Source of the DNA: Deltaproteobacteria bacterium
GTDB taxonomy: Bacteria; Myxococcota_A; Polyangia; JAAYKL01
Assembly (NCBI GenBank): GCA_030595125.1
Contig: JAUVDV010000027.1
Location: 1 to 61,524, forward strand
Direction: 5' to 3'
Length of the DNA stretch: 61,524 bases
Shown here: piece by piece, positions 43,964-52,154 of the stretch
Position numbering within the stretch: the stretch's first letter is position 1
Layout of the letters: every line of letters starts with the position of its first letter
Notes under the pieces: generated by a model
What the model was told of the DNA's origin: nothing
What the model saw: only the letters and a program-made list of their open reading frames with translations
Database searches by the model: none
Made by a program: the position numbers and the translations under genes

Positions 43964-44896
43964 CTACCGCCCAGGCGGAGGGGATGGATTCCGGAGCACA
44001 GGTTGGTCGCTTCTCCCGACGATGGTGATACCGATCACTATTAGTACCAGAGCCGCCAATACGTAGGCCGTGGCTACCGGTTCACCGAGAATGATACCAC
44101 CGAGGGCCACGCCGGAGATCGGGATCAGAAAGATGTAGGAGTGAATGGCCACCACTCCGTATCGCTGCAAAAGGGTGTTCCACAGCACGAAACCCAGGGA
44201 CGCGGTGAGCAGGCTCTGATACGCCAGGGCGCCGATGACGGGTGCGGTTATCTTCACAATCATGACCTCCCCGGAGGCGGCGGCGGCCACTAATAACAGT
44301 GGAACCATCATCAGCATGGGAAAAAGGGCGATCTGGAACGGTTGGTAGTTATCGATGATCCGCTTGATGAATATGGCGTTTCCTCCCCAGAGGATGACCG
44401 CCAGGAATACCAGGAGATCACCCGTCCTGATCTCGTCCGTGACCCCTTCCCTCTGCAGAAACACTACCAGGACACCGACGAAGCCCATGGAGATTCCGAT
44501 GATCTTTTTCATGTTGATGCGATCGCCGGGCACGAAGAAATGGGCCAGGACCAGCACCAGGAAAGGTTGCAGGTTGGAGATGAGGGTGCTTCTGGAGGCG
44601 CTGGTCTTGTCGATCCCCATGTAGAAGAGGGCCGTCTGTCCGGAGAAAACGGCCGCCAGGATAGTCACCTGCCGCAGCTGGCCCCGCTTCAATCGAAAGG
44701 AATGGCCGTTCGCGAACGCCCAGATGGAAATGGCCACCGCCGCGATTGCAAACCTGGTGGCGGCCAGGGTGAAGGGGCCCATGCCGGCAAGGCAGATCTT
44801 GATGGCCACCGCGTTTGCCCCGAAGGAAATGCACAGGAGGGACGTCAGGACGGCGGCGCCGGGCGGAAGTTTACGGTTTCCCTTGTAGGACTTCAC
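43964..44896 (-). CDS. EamA/DMT-family transporter
   Basis: 310 residues from the GTG at 44896 (MKSYKGNRK), which follows the stop of the upstream gene by four bases. A longer in-frame start at 45013 runs through the coding sequence of that gene and gives an Arg-rich tail with no transporter character. Ten membrane helices in two EamA halves (FGANAVAIKICLAGMGPFTLAATR and LVFLAVILWGGNAIFIKRI). It exports or imports metabolites; the substrate is unknown. Confidence 0.88.
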   Translation of the reverse strand: MKSYKGNRKLPPGAAVLTSLLCISFGANAVAIKICLAGMGPFTLAATRFAIAAVAISIWAFANGHSFRLKRGQLRQVTILAAVFSGQTALFYMGIDKTSASRSTLISNLQPFLVLVLAHFFVPGDRINMKKIIGISMGFVGVLVVFLQREGVTDEIRTGDLLVFLAVILWGGNAIFIKRIIDNYQPFQIALFPMLMMVPLLLVAAAASGEVMIVKITAPVIGALAYQSLLTASLGFVLWNTLLQRYGVVAIHSYIFLIPISGVALGGIILGEPVATAYVLAALVLIVIGITIVGRSDQPVLRNPSPPPGR

Positions 44897-44900
44897 GGGG

Positions 44901-45293
44901 TCACCCAAGTATAAGCCCACAGTCTCCGCACGCGCCTTCAACCAGCGGTCCCACGGTTCCACAGGCCGGGCAGGCGACCTCCCCCGCAGAGTTGGGGCCC
45001 ACCGGCACGGCATGGGCCACCGGTATAAGGCCTTCCCTGGCCAGTCCTTCCTCCCACTGGACGCGCATGAGAGCGCCCAGTTTGGGAACGTCTGCCTCCT
45101 CGACGAGGAGGCTACCCTTGGTGCTTCAGCCCCCCGAGGAACACGGGCCGATAATCGCGGGTATATCCGCCGCCAGACACTGGTCCTGTAGCTTTTTTAT
45201 CGCGGGCAGATCCGCCTTGACCGCCGTCACGAGGGTCCCCCCCTCCTCGATCCTCCGCTCAATGATCTCCCGCGCTTCGCTCTCGCTTTCCAT
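44901..45293 (-). CDS. Candidate selenoprotein: DUF2007-like domain plus zinc ribbon, in-frame TGA at codon 56
   Basis: Read through one TGA (45126-45128), the frame gives 130 residues starting MESESEAREIIERRIEEGG. It continues through ADIPAIIGPCSSGG-TGA-STKGSLLVEEADVPKLG and ends with a zinc ribbon CPACGTVGPLVEGACGDCG (Cys108, 111, 122, 125). Both sides of the TGA are in one frame and belong to one coherent fold like DUF2007-type proteins. The TGA position follows Cys51 by five residues, a redox-like C-x4-U. A GC-rich hairpin begins 13 bases after the TGA. The stop lies four bases before the EamA start. The alternative is a nonsense mutation or sequencing error in a Cys codon. Confidence 0.65.
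45094..45128 (-). promoter_or_regulatory. Putative bacterial SECIS: TGA with downstream hairpin
   Basis: On the minus strand the TGA is followed by 13 bases, then GCCTCCTC, loop GTC, GAGGAGGC: an 8-bp perfect stem with G first in the loop, 21 bases after the TGA. GGG (45117-45115) and CCC (45086-45084) could extend the base of the stem. The spacing and loop agree with the general rule for bacterial selenocysteine insertion elements. Confidence 0.55.
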
Positions 45294-45358
45294 AAAAGCA
45301 GGCTATCATATCCCCAGCCCACGTGAAATGTGTCTGACCCAGCTGCAAAAGGATCTGT

Positions 45359-46447
45359 TTACTCGAAACCCTGTCCAGCTTTTCGCCAGATTGCCAAGCC
45401 GGGTTCCGACACCTCTATTTCAAGCGCCCGCTCATAGATCGCCCGGTAAGCTTCTTCAACGACCTCGGGGTAGGGAATCGGTGAGTACATCAGCGCGTCA
45501 GTGACGAACCAGTCCCACCCAATATAGATGGCGAGCATCACGCTTCTATCGGCGGCCCAGGATGTGGCCATCGTAGAATTGAACTCCTTCTGATGTGGAG
45601 AAACTGCAAGCATGATTGCTTTAGTAACGTCGTTGTCTGAGGCCTTCTGAACAAAGTGATACAGATCCTCCTCTTGGACGGACTTGTCTCGAACTTCTAT
45701 TGCCCTTTCAAGTTGGGGCTCGTCGGCGACTTTTCGAATGCCGACGTCACCGGGAAACCTGCGATCCGGGTCATTGACTCTGCCAACCGATACTCGATCT
45801 TTGGACGTAAGAACGTCCATCATCCCGGCAGCGACAGCTTGAGCCCTTCGTCCGTATTCACCATCCGCTTCAACAAATCGGGGGATCAGATCGATGAAAG
45901 CGGCGAGTGATAACTGCTTCCCGGCGCCACTGGCCAGACCCTTTGCTTTTTGACGGCGCCTGAGTCTTGTATAGGCACGCAGACCCTGCTTCGCCTTGTT
46001 TTCGGTATCGTATGCCTTGATGTGCTTGAGGGCCTCCAGGAGAAGATCCAGAGCGCCCCGTGCGTTGCCTTTTACTGGAAGGGCTTTCGAGATCTTGTCT
46101 TTGGCGAAGAACGGTTGGTTGTTGAGTGGCTCACGCCCGGTGACACCCAGGTCAATTCCAAGCCGAGGAGCGTGTGCTGCGAGAACGTGCTGGCAAAGAC
46201 TCCTTGCTGAGTATGCACCTGGCGTATCAAGGCCGGACTTCAACGCAAAAGGATCGATTTCAAGATGAGTTGCCCTTGCGAGGAGAGCTGTGCCGAGAGC
46301 TGCAAGAAACGTCTTGTTGTTCACAGAACACTCGTCACTGAGTCTCTGCACAAGAACCAACATTTGCTTGTCAGCGTGTCCGCTTGTCGCCGTGCGAACA
46401 GCCTCTTCGAGCACGACGCGAGCCTTTGCCTTGTCGATTTTCATCAT
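45359..46447 (-). CDS. SacI-family type II restriction endonuclease
   Basis: 362 residues, cytoplasmic. The recognised family features are KSGLDTPGAYSARSLCQHVL, LGIDLGVTGREPLNNQPFF, RRAQAVAAGMMDV and NDPDRRFPGDVGI followed by RAIEVRDK. The last pair gives Asp234 and Glu251 in an arrangement like D...E-x-R/K of PD-(D/E)XK nucleases. By family it should cut GAGCTC, but specificity needs testing. It is divergent from a cytosine-5 methyltransferase, and the DNA is AT-richer than the neighbouring operon. Confidence 0.82.
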   Translation of the reverse strand: MMKIDKAKARVVLEEAVRTATSGHADKQMLVLVQRLSDECSVNNKTFLAALGTALLARATHLEIDPFALKSGLDTPGAYSARSLCQHVLAAHAPRLGIDLGVTGREPLNNQPFFAKDKISKALPVKGNARGALDLLLEALKHIKAYDTENKAKQGLRAYTRLRRRQKAKGLASGAGKQLSLAAFIDLIPRFVEADGEYGRRAQAVAAGMMDVLTSKDRVSVGRVNDPDRRFPGDVGIRKVADEPQLERAIEVRDKSVQEEDLYHFVQKASDNDVTKAIMLAVSPHQKEFNSTMATSWAADRSVMLAIYIGWDWFVTDALMYSPIPYPEVVEEAYRAIYERALEIEVSEPGLAIWRKAGQGFE

Positions 46448-46636
46448 GGCCTCCGACGATCAATCTCTCGCCTCTGCACAGCGCTCGGAGCAGCTCAAGA
46501 AGCGTAAACGAGAGAGAAAGAGAGCACGTAGATCGATGCTATCGTTCCGGGGTCATGGTTCGCAATTTTTTGGCCAGACCTAGGGTGGAGAATATCCAAA
46601 AATTATCCCAATATGCTGAGAATTAAGGATTATTAG

Positions 46637-46692
46637 GGGTGGAAGCCCCCTTTAAAGCAGGGTAAAGTATACCTATACAAAGGTACAGGTAC
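46637..46692 (+). promoter_or_regulatory. Leader with hairpin and operator-like palindrome before the methyltransferase
   Basis: A GGGG-TGGAAG-CCCC hairpin followed by TTT (46637-46653) is succeeded by GTATA-CC-TATAC (46668-46679) and a direct repeat GGTACAGGTAC (46682-46692), just upstream of the ATG at 46700. No separate C (controller) protein gene is seen. The methyltransferase may regulate itself through its basic N-terminus. Confidence 0.35.
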
Positions 46693-46699
46693 TAGAGCG

Positions 46700-48031
46700 A
46701 TGGTCACCAATCGTCGGAAGAGGAAAAAGACAGGGCAACAACTACCTCTGATCAGTGTTTGCACTGGCGCCGGGGGGTTGGACATAGGCCTGAGTCAGGC
46801 CGGTTTCTCGCCCAAGGTGTGCATCGAACTCGACTCCTTCTGCAACAAGACAGTTAAAAAAAACCACAAGAACGCGTGGCCGATCATCGAGCGCGACATG
46901 GCGAAAGTTCCAACCAGGGAGATCCTCGACCTCGCTGGCGTGGACGTCGGCGAAGCGGGTCTCCTCGCGGGAGGGCCACCGTGTCAACCGTTCTCGAAAT
47001 CTGGTTATTGGGCGAGGACGAAGGAAAAGCCGGGCGGTATGGAGGACCCGAGGGCGGATGCTTTTCGTCACTACCTGAGAATTCTTGAAGAGACTCTTCC
47101 CAAGGCTTTCCTGTTGGAGAATGTTTTTGGGTTTATCTACAAGAAGAAAAGCTGGCCAGGAGACTACGAACCACCTATCGACTATATGCAGCGCTACCTC
47201 GACGGGATCGAGGAGCGAACAGGTGCTCGTTACTCTCTTTCCTATCGCGTTGTGAACACCGCAGACTATGGCGTTCCCCAGGTGCGGGAGCGGGTGGTGA
47301 TCATTGGGTTGAGAGACGGAGCCGAGTTCGAATGGCCCGAGCCCACTCATTACGATCCAGAGGGAACCCGTCGTGTGCGCCTGTTGGATAGATTGATAAG
47401 CAATTTGGCTTCGGACCTAAAAAGAACCAGAAAAAAATCCGTTCGCAGGAAGTACGAAGAACGGTTGCGGCGCCTGCTCAAAGAGAACAGCGACGGAGAT
47501 AAGAACCAGCTTTGCTTGCTTGATAAACTTGAACTCGACCTCGAAGAGCTGGCAACCATCGAGCGCGTACCTGCACCTCGCAAGGGCATGAAGCCGTGGG
47601 TTTCCTCGTTTGACGCAATCGGTGACCTCGATGAAGATCGCAAACCGGCGCCGGAAGAAGAGGTCAACGGCAAGTGGGGACACCTGCTCCCAGCGATACC
47701 GCCGGGGTTCAATTACCTCTACTACACTGAGAAGCTCGGAGCAGATCCAGCCCTCTTCGATTGGCGAAAACGCTACTGGACGTTCCTTCTGAAACTGAAC
47801 CCCGACCGCCCCTCTTCAACCATCCAGGCGCAACCAGGGCCATACGTCGGCCCGTTTCACTGGAGAAATCGGCGCCTCTCCGTAATGGAGATGAAGCGCC
47901 TGATGACGTTCCCGGATGACTACGAAATCGTTGGGCCTAGGCGAGAGGTTCAGAGGCAGTTGGGGAATGCTGTTCCGTGTTTATTGGCTGAAGTATTTGG
48001 CCGCGCTGTCAAGCGGCAGATCAGCCCGTAG
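46700..48031 (+). CDS. DNA (cytosine-5) methyltransferase of the restriction system
   Basis: 443 residues. Motif I is VCTGAGGLDIGL, motif IV is GGPPCQPFSKSG with catalytic Cys95, motif VI is LENVFGF, motif VIII YGVPQVRERVVIIG and motif X near QLGNAVPCLLAEV. All are in the usual order, so the enzyme should be active. It protects the host DNA from the divergent SacI-like nuclease. The basic N-terminal RRKRKK stretch could bind DNA. No clear RBS precedes the ATG at 46700. Confidence 0.94.
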   Translation: MVTNRRKRKKTGQQLPLISVCTGAGGLDIGLSQAGFSPKVCIELDSFCNKTVKKNHKNAWPIIERDMAKVPTREILDLAGVDVGEAGLLAGGPPCQPFSKSGYWARTKEKPGGMEDPRADAFRHYLRILEETLPKAFLLENVFGFIYKKKSWPGDYEPPIDYMQRYLDGIEERTGARYSLSYRVVNTADYGVPQVRERVVIIGLRDGAEFEWPEPTHYDPEGTRRVRLLDRLISNLASDLKRTRKKSVRRKYEERLRRLLKENSDGDKNQLCLLDKLELDLEELATIERVPAPRKGMKPWVSSFDAIGDLDEDRKPAPEEEVNGKWGHLLPAIPPGFNYLYYTEKLGADPALFDWRKRYWTFLLKLNPDRPSSTIQAQPGPYVGPFHWRNRRLSVMEMKRLMTFPDDYEIVGPRREVQRQLGNAVPCLLAEVFGRAVKRQISP

Positions 48032-48043
48032 CAGGAGGGGCAA

Positions 48044-49006
48044 TCAAACTGCCTGTATCTCGGTATTTGCGACAATGTCGATTAGTTGTTTCTCTTCGTC
48101 CAATAATTCGTGTTCCCACTGGCAAAGGCGAGGTCTGTCAAGAAACGTTGCAGCGCGTCTTTCGACGATGAAGTTCAAGTGGTCCGAACTAATATGGTGA
48201 GGAACAGCCAGAAATCTGATCGGTAAACACATCATGCCGAGCAACTTCCGCCACTGGTCTGGACTTGCATCAGTTATCTTCTTTTCCCATGTTTCACTCC
48301 TTCCACAGGTTACCTGGCCAATAAATACCCAGCGTCCGGGTCTTTTGTCACCCAAGCGAATTTGAAAAACAGTGTCCACACCGGAGTCGTTTGCATATAT
48401 TTGTCTCCACGCCGCCGAAGGGGTTGGGTAGATTTCGAGGTGGTCTCCTAGCTCATTGACAATGTCGTCAATGTTCCTGCCAGCTGTGATTTCGGATGCA
48501 ATGCTCCTGGAAATGAAACCTCTTCTACCCATTGCCTTATGGACACATTCCTCAAAGGTTTTCCTTGGGTCAGGGCCTCCAGCAAGATGATAGGCATGAA
48601 CTAATGTGATTGCTAACAAACCGTTGTAGGCACAGTGCTGTGGGCCGCTTAGGACGATTTTGCCTTCCTCCAGCTTAAAAGGGTAGCGATCTCCCAAAAG
48701 GCTTTTCCTGATCTCGATTAACGCAAAGACTCTGTTTGCGAATTCCTGTGCCCGATCTTCCCTATCCGAATCGTCGTTACCCTTGCTCTCGTCGGGGGCT
48801 TCAGAACCATTAACAAGATCTGTTGGTGGTCCGGTAAAGTGTTCTCTCAGCTTCCCGAGCCACTGGCTATCTTCAATGTAATCGCTCAGTTGTGCTTCTG
48901 ACATTGATGGGGAGTGAAATGCCTGTATCTCTAGGAAATCTGCGAGCGCTGATTCTCTTGCGTAGATCCCATATAATTCGATATCGGGCTCGATGATATC
49001 AGTCAT
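48044..49006 (-). CDS. Putative nuclease-like protein paired with a ParB-domain protein
   Basis: 320 residues from the ATG at 49006, which overlaps the upstream stop (ATGACTGA). An N-terminal acidic helical region is followed by HCAYNGLLAITLVHAYHLAGG and a C-terminal block SGVDTVFQIRLGDKRPGRWVFIGQVTCG. The latter resembles the D...(E/Q)-x-K/T core of PD-(D/E)XK-like proteins (Asp211, Gln231, Thr233) with a missing Lys, so activity is uncertain. The stop lies 12 bases from the convergent methyltransferase stop. No named family recognised. Confidence 0.6.
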   Translation of the reverse strand: MTDIIEPDIELYGIYARESALADFLEIQAFHSPSMSEAQLSDYIEDSQWLGKLREHFTGPPTDLVNGSEAPDESKGNDDSDREDRAQEFANRVFALIEIRKSLLGDRYPFKLEEGKIVLSGPQHCAYNGLLAITLVHAYHLAGGPDPRKTFEECVHKAMGRRGFISRSIASEITAGRNIDDIVNELGDHLEIYPTPSAAWRQIYANDSGVDTVFQIRLGDKRPGRWVFIGQVTCGRSETWEKKITDASPDQWRKLLGMMCLPIRFLAVPHHISSDHLNFIVERRAATFLDRPRLCQWEHELLDEEKQLIDIVANTEIQAV

Positions 49007-50087
49007 CCGTTTGACGCTTGGCGATAACAACGCTCTTGATGCTTTTCGCCTTAATAAGAAGCTCCCCAGCCCAGGATTCGAGCGTCTCTGACCAGGAAGC
49101 ACGTTCGATCTCGGAAAAGACTACGGTGCATTGATCAACGAGGTCTCGTAATCGGTTTTGGATTGAAGCCTCATTCACGACTTTTGCTGCAATTCCAAAA
49201 TCCCCATACTTCCTTAGAGCAGCTCTCGCGTTGTCGTTTAGCAAGATACGACCGTAAGTTGTCGTCTGTCGCGAATCTGAGATGAGAGGTTTCCTGGATT
49301 CCTGAGGTTGTAAATCATTGAGCACTTCGTTCAGCTGCTCCTTCTTGAGCCGTATGAGGGAGTACTCGATTTCCTGAACCTCGCGTCCACGGTCGAAGCC
49401 GATGTACGACATGATGTCGGCAGAATTCATTATTCTGTACCAAACACCAAAACGATGATGATGAATATACTGAGTTTCAATCCCAAACTCATCTGTCGCG
49501 TATTGCAGGATACGTAACGCTGTGTATGAGGTTCTCACACCCTGGGTGTTGCTTCCGACGATGCGTCCGACAGCAAGAAATGGCTCCTCGACACCGCGTT
49601 CAACTGCTGCTTTCACTTCTGTGATTATGTAGCGTGCTTTTGCTTCCGCACTCCATTTAAGCTGCCCCCCGATGTGACGAAAGCCCAAGAAAGCGCGAAC
49701 GTCGGCTCGTGAACTCTCGACAATGCATGGGACTTCGTCCAGCCGTTTGAGTTCAGCTGCAATAGGTTCGCGATCCAAGTGACCGACTCCATCTGCATCT
49801 GGGTCATTGTGAAGGACTTTAAGCGCAACAAGTCGGCGATTGCCCTCAAGTACCACATACTTTCCCGCATGGGTTTCGGACGGTATTACAATTAACGGTT
49901 CGTGAGGAAAGAACCCGTAGTCGAGCATTGAGCGTACCAACTCGCTTACTTTTGTTTGTTCCCACAGATGTTTGAGTACCACGTCGGAGCTTTCCCCCAA
50001 CAAGCTCACAGGTAGCCTGGGATTGCTAGAGTCTAGCTCAAGCTTTTTGACGGGAAGTAACTCGCTTAGAGGTGTTTCACCGGGCAA
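48999..50087 (-). CDS. ParB/Srx-like N-terminal-domain protein
   Basis: 362 residues. The ParB-type CTPase/nuclease core is seen in LPVKKLELDSSNPRLP and KYVVLEGNRRLVALKVL (Glu81, Gly82, Asn83, Arg84, Arg85). The rest is helical without a chromosome-partition HTH, and no parS or parA is near. Related stand-alone ParB-like proteins occur in defence and phage contexts. It is the first gene of a two-gene operon with the preceding entry. Confidence 0.78.
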   Translation of the reverse strand: MPGETPLSELLPVKKLELDSSNPRLPVSLLGESSDVVLKHLWEQTKVSELVRSMLDYGFFPHEPLIVIPSETHAGKYVVLEGNRRLVALKVLHNDPDADGVGHLDREPIAAELKRLDEVPCIVESSRADVRAFLGFRHIGGQLKWSAEAKARYIITEVKAAVERGVEEPFLAVGRIVGSNTQGVRTSYTALRILQYATDEFGIETQYIHHHRFGVWYRIMNSADIMSYIGFDRGREVQEIEYSLIRLKKEQLNEVLNDLQPQESRKPLISDSRQTTTYGRILLNDNARAALRKYGDFGIAAKVVNEASIQNRLRDLVDQCTVVFSEIERASWSETLESWAGELLIKAKSIKSVVIAKRQTDD

Positions 50088-50264
50088 TTTGCGTTCCCTT
50101 CCTTCACCGGAGTGGCGTTACGGTGCTTGTTTTACGTGGCACTATAGCAGAGTGATTGTTCTTTAACCAAACGAGGACTACACTGAAACTCCAGCCCAAA
50201 CCCTAGCCACAACTCTAGCCACAGGCCATTTTCGGATCTCTCAGCGCAGCCCAAAACACAAAAA

Positions 50265-50294
50265 CCCCGCTGGTGTAGTAACCAACGGGGTTTT
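50265..50294 (-). terminator. Rho-independent terminator after tRNA-Ala
   Basis: On the minus strand CCCCGTTGGT and ACCAGCGGGG form a 10-bp stem around TACTAC, followed by GTTTTTG. It starts about ten bases after the tRNA 3' end. Confidence 0.85.
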
Positions 50295-50300
50295 CGAGTG

Positions 50301-50373
50301 TGGAGCCATGGGGGATCGAACCCCAGACCTCATGACTGCCAGTCATGCGCTCTCCCAGCTGAGCTATGGCCCC
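50301..50373 (-). tRNA. tRNA-Ala(GGC)
   Basis: 73 bases on the minus strand starting GGGGCCA, with D-arm AGCTCAGCTGGGAGAGC, anticodon loop CTGGCAG (anticodon GGC), T-arm GGGGTTCGATCCCC and acceptor pair GGGGCCA/TGGCTCC with discriminator A. No CCA is encoded. It is followed by a strong terminator. The flanks 50088-50264 and 50374-50551 hold no other gene I can see. Confidence 0.97.
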
Positions 50374-50551
50374 GATTTTAAAACAACGCGCGCGTTTGTT
50401 GCGCGGGTGGAGGGTTATTAGCAATGGGGGTGTGCCGTGTCAAACGGTTTTGCACGTCATCGCAGAGGCCAGGGTGGCGGGCGCTTCTGGGTGACGGACG
50501 GGCGGATTAAAGGTACAACTGCGCATCTGAAATCACGAAGAGGGAGGACAG

Positions 50552-51895
50552 ATGAACGAGGGAAAAACCAGTTGGCGTTTTCCGCGCACGTTCTGGACCG
50601 GCAACGGCGCCGAACTCTGCGAGCGCGCAGCCTACTACGGCACTTTCATCGCTCTGCGCACGTATCTCATCCGCGTGGTCGGACTCGACGATGTGCAGGC
50701 GGGCGTGGTGGCCGGCCTCTTCGGCGGCTGGATCTATCTCGTGCCGTTTTTCACCGGGGCGATAGCCGACCGCATGGGGTTCCGCAAGGCGCTGATACTC
50801 GCCTTTGTCCTGCTCACCGTGGGTTACGCGACGCTCGGCGTATTCTCAACCCTTGTACCGGTGCTCTGCGGTCTGGGCCTGATCGTCCTCGGCGGCGCAT
50901 TCGTCAAACCGGTGATCACCGGCACGGTGGCGAAGTCCTCCGACAACGTCAACCGCGCGCGGGCCTTCAGTATCTTCTACATGGTGGTCAACATCGGCTC
51001 TTTTGCTGGCAAGACCGTCGTCGCGCCCATGCGAATTCAGATGGGAGTGGAGACGGTGCCCTTCTTCTCCGCCGGCGCCAGCCTCTTTGCGTTGCTCCTG
51101 GTCATACTGATCTTCCATCCACCGGCCAGCGGCACGGCGCAGCCCAGAAATATAAAGGAAACATTCCAGGGTATGTGGATGGCCATGAGCAACCTGCGCT
51201 TCCTCGCCCTGATCCTCATCACCGCCGGTTTCTGGTCGATCCAGGGACAGCTCTACGCCTCGATGCCCGACTACGTGCTTCGGATGGCCGGCGAGACGTA
51301 CAAGCCGGAATGGTACGCCAACGTCAACCCGCTGGTGGTGGTGCTCTTCGTGGTGCTGATCACTCAGTTTGTTCGCAAGTGGAAGCCGCAGAACTCTATT
51401 CTGGTGGCCATGGCGCTGATCCCGCTCTCCGCTCTGTCGATGGCGTCATCCTCCTATTTCGCAACCAACTTCAATTTGTTCGGCATCTCCGTGCACCCCA
51501 TCACGATGATGATGGTGATCGGAATCTCCGTCCAGGGCATCGCCGAATGCTTCCTCTCACCCAAGTACCTGGAGTTCGCCTCCAAGCAAGCGCCGGAAGG
51601 CAAGGAGGGCGTCTTCCTCGGATTCGCCCACATCAACACCTTCTTCGCGTGGATCTTCGGCTTCATCTTTTCGGGCTACCTGCTTCGGGAATACTGCCCC
51701 GAGCCCTCCACACTATCCGAGGCGGTCCGGCAGCAGCACACCCTGGCCCTGGCGGGGCAAGCCGCGATGCCCGAGGCTTACGCCCACGCCAACTATCTGT
51801 GGTACGCCTACACGGCAATCGGGGTAGCGTCGTTCATCGCCCTGCTCATCTATATCTGGGTAACCAACCGCATCGATTCGCACGCGAAGGCATGA
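50552..51895 (+). CDS. POT-family (MFS) peptide transporter
   Basis: 447 residues with about 12 membrane helices. The ELCERAAYYG motif is the ExxER-x-YYG signature of proton-coupled oligopeptide transporters; GGWIYLVPFFTGAIADR also fits. It should import di- or tripeptides with protons. GGGAGG ten bases upstream of ATG sets the start; a longer ORF in another frame over the same bases is a shadow. Confidence 0.92.
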   Translation: MNEGKTSWRFPRTFWTGNGAELCERAAYYGTFIALRTYLIRVVGLDDVQAGVVAGLFGGWIYLVPFFTGAIADRMGFRKALILAFVLLTVGYATLGVFSTLVPVLCGLGLIVLGGAFVKPVITGTVAKSSDNVNRARAFSIFYMVVNIGSFAGKTVVAPMRIQMGVETVPFFSAGASLFALLLVILIFHPPASGTAQPRNIKETFQGMWMAMSNLRFLALILITAGFWSIQGQLYASMPDYVLRMAGETYKPEWYANVNPLVVVLFVVLITQFVRKWKPQNSILVAMALIPLSALSMASSSYFATNFNLFGISVHPITMMMVIGISVQGIAECFLSPKYLEFASKQAPEGKEGVFLGFAHINTFFAWIFGFIFSGYLLREYCPEPSTLSEAVRQQHTLALAGQAAMPEAYAHANYLWYAYTAIGVASFIALLIYIWVTNRIDSHAKA

Positions 51896-51950
51896 GGATC
51901 GAGTCTAAATAACGTCTCGTCCACCCACGACAAATTCTGCCCGCCTCTGC

Positions 51951-52080
51951 CCGCGGTGTGAACACCGCGGCAACGATACCTGCCGATCTGAATCGGGCTT
52001 CCATGTCCATCGGCAAGCCCTGCGGGCTGATTCAGACGCGAGGCCGCATGGCCTTGTGGCGCAGCCACATCGTTGCCGCG
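51951..52080. repeat. Multi-hairpin structured intergenic element
   Basis: A perfect CCGCGGTG-TGAA-CACCGCGG hairpin (51951-51970) is followed by an enclosing 12-bp stem, CGCGGCAACGAT (51966-51977) with ATCGTTGCCGCG (52069-52080). The stem encloses TGCCGAT/ATCGGCA, AGCCC-TGC-GGGCT, AGGCC-GCAT-GGCCT and TGTGGC-GCA-GCCACA. TCTGAATC (51987-51994) can alternatively pair with GATTCAGA (52029-52036). It sits between convergent genes; it could be a REP cluster, a mobile-element end or a structured RNA. Confidence 0.7.
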
Positions 52081-52154
52081 TCGTTCACGGCGCGGTGCGA
52101 GGTCGGTAGAGAGATTTCTTGGAGGCAAAGTGTAGCGAATACAGGATCAGCTCT

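Noticed and set aside
44897-45013. N-terminal extension of the EamA transporter to 45013
   Set aside because: The extra codons run through the zinc-ribbon end of the upstream gene in another frame and look non-coding.
50437-51912. 491-codon ORF in another frame over the POT transporter
   Set aside because: The overlapping frame has the POT signature, a good RBS and membrane helices; this one is Arg/Gly-rich noise.
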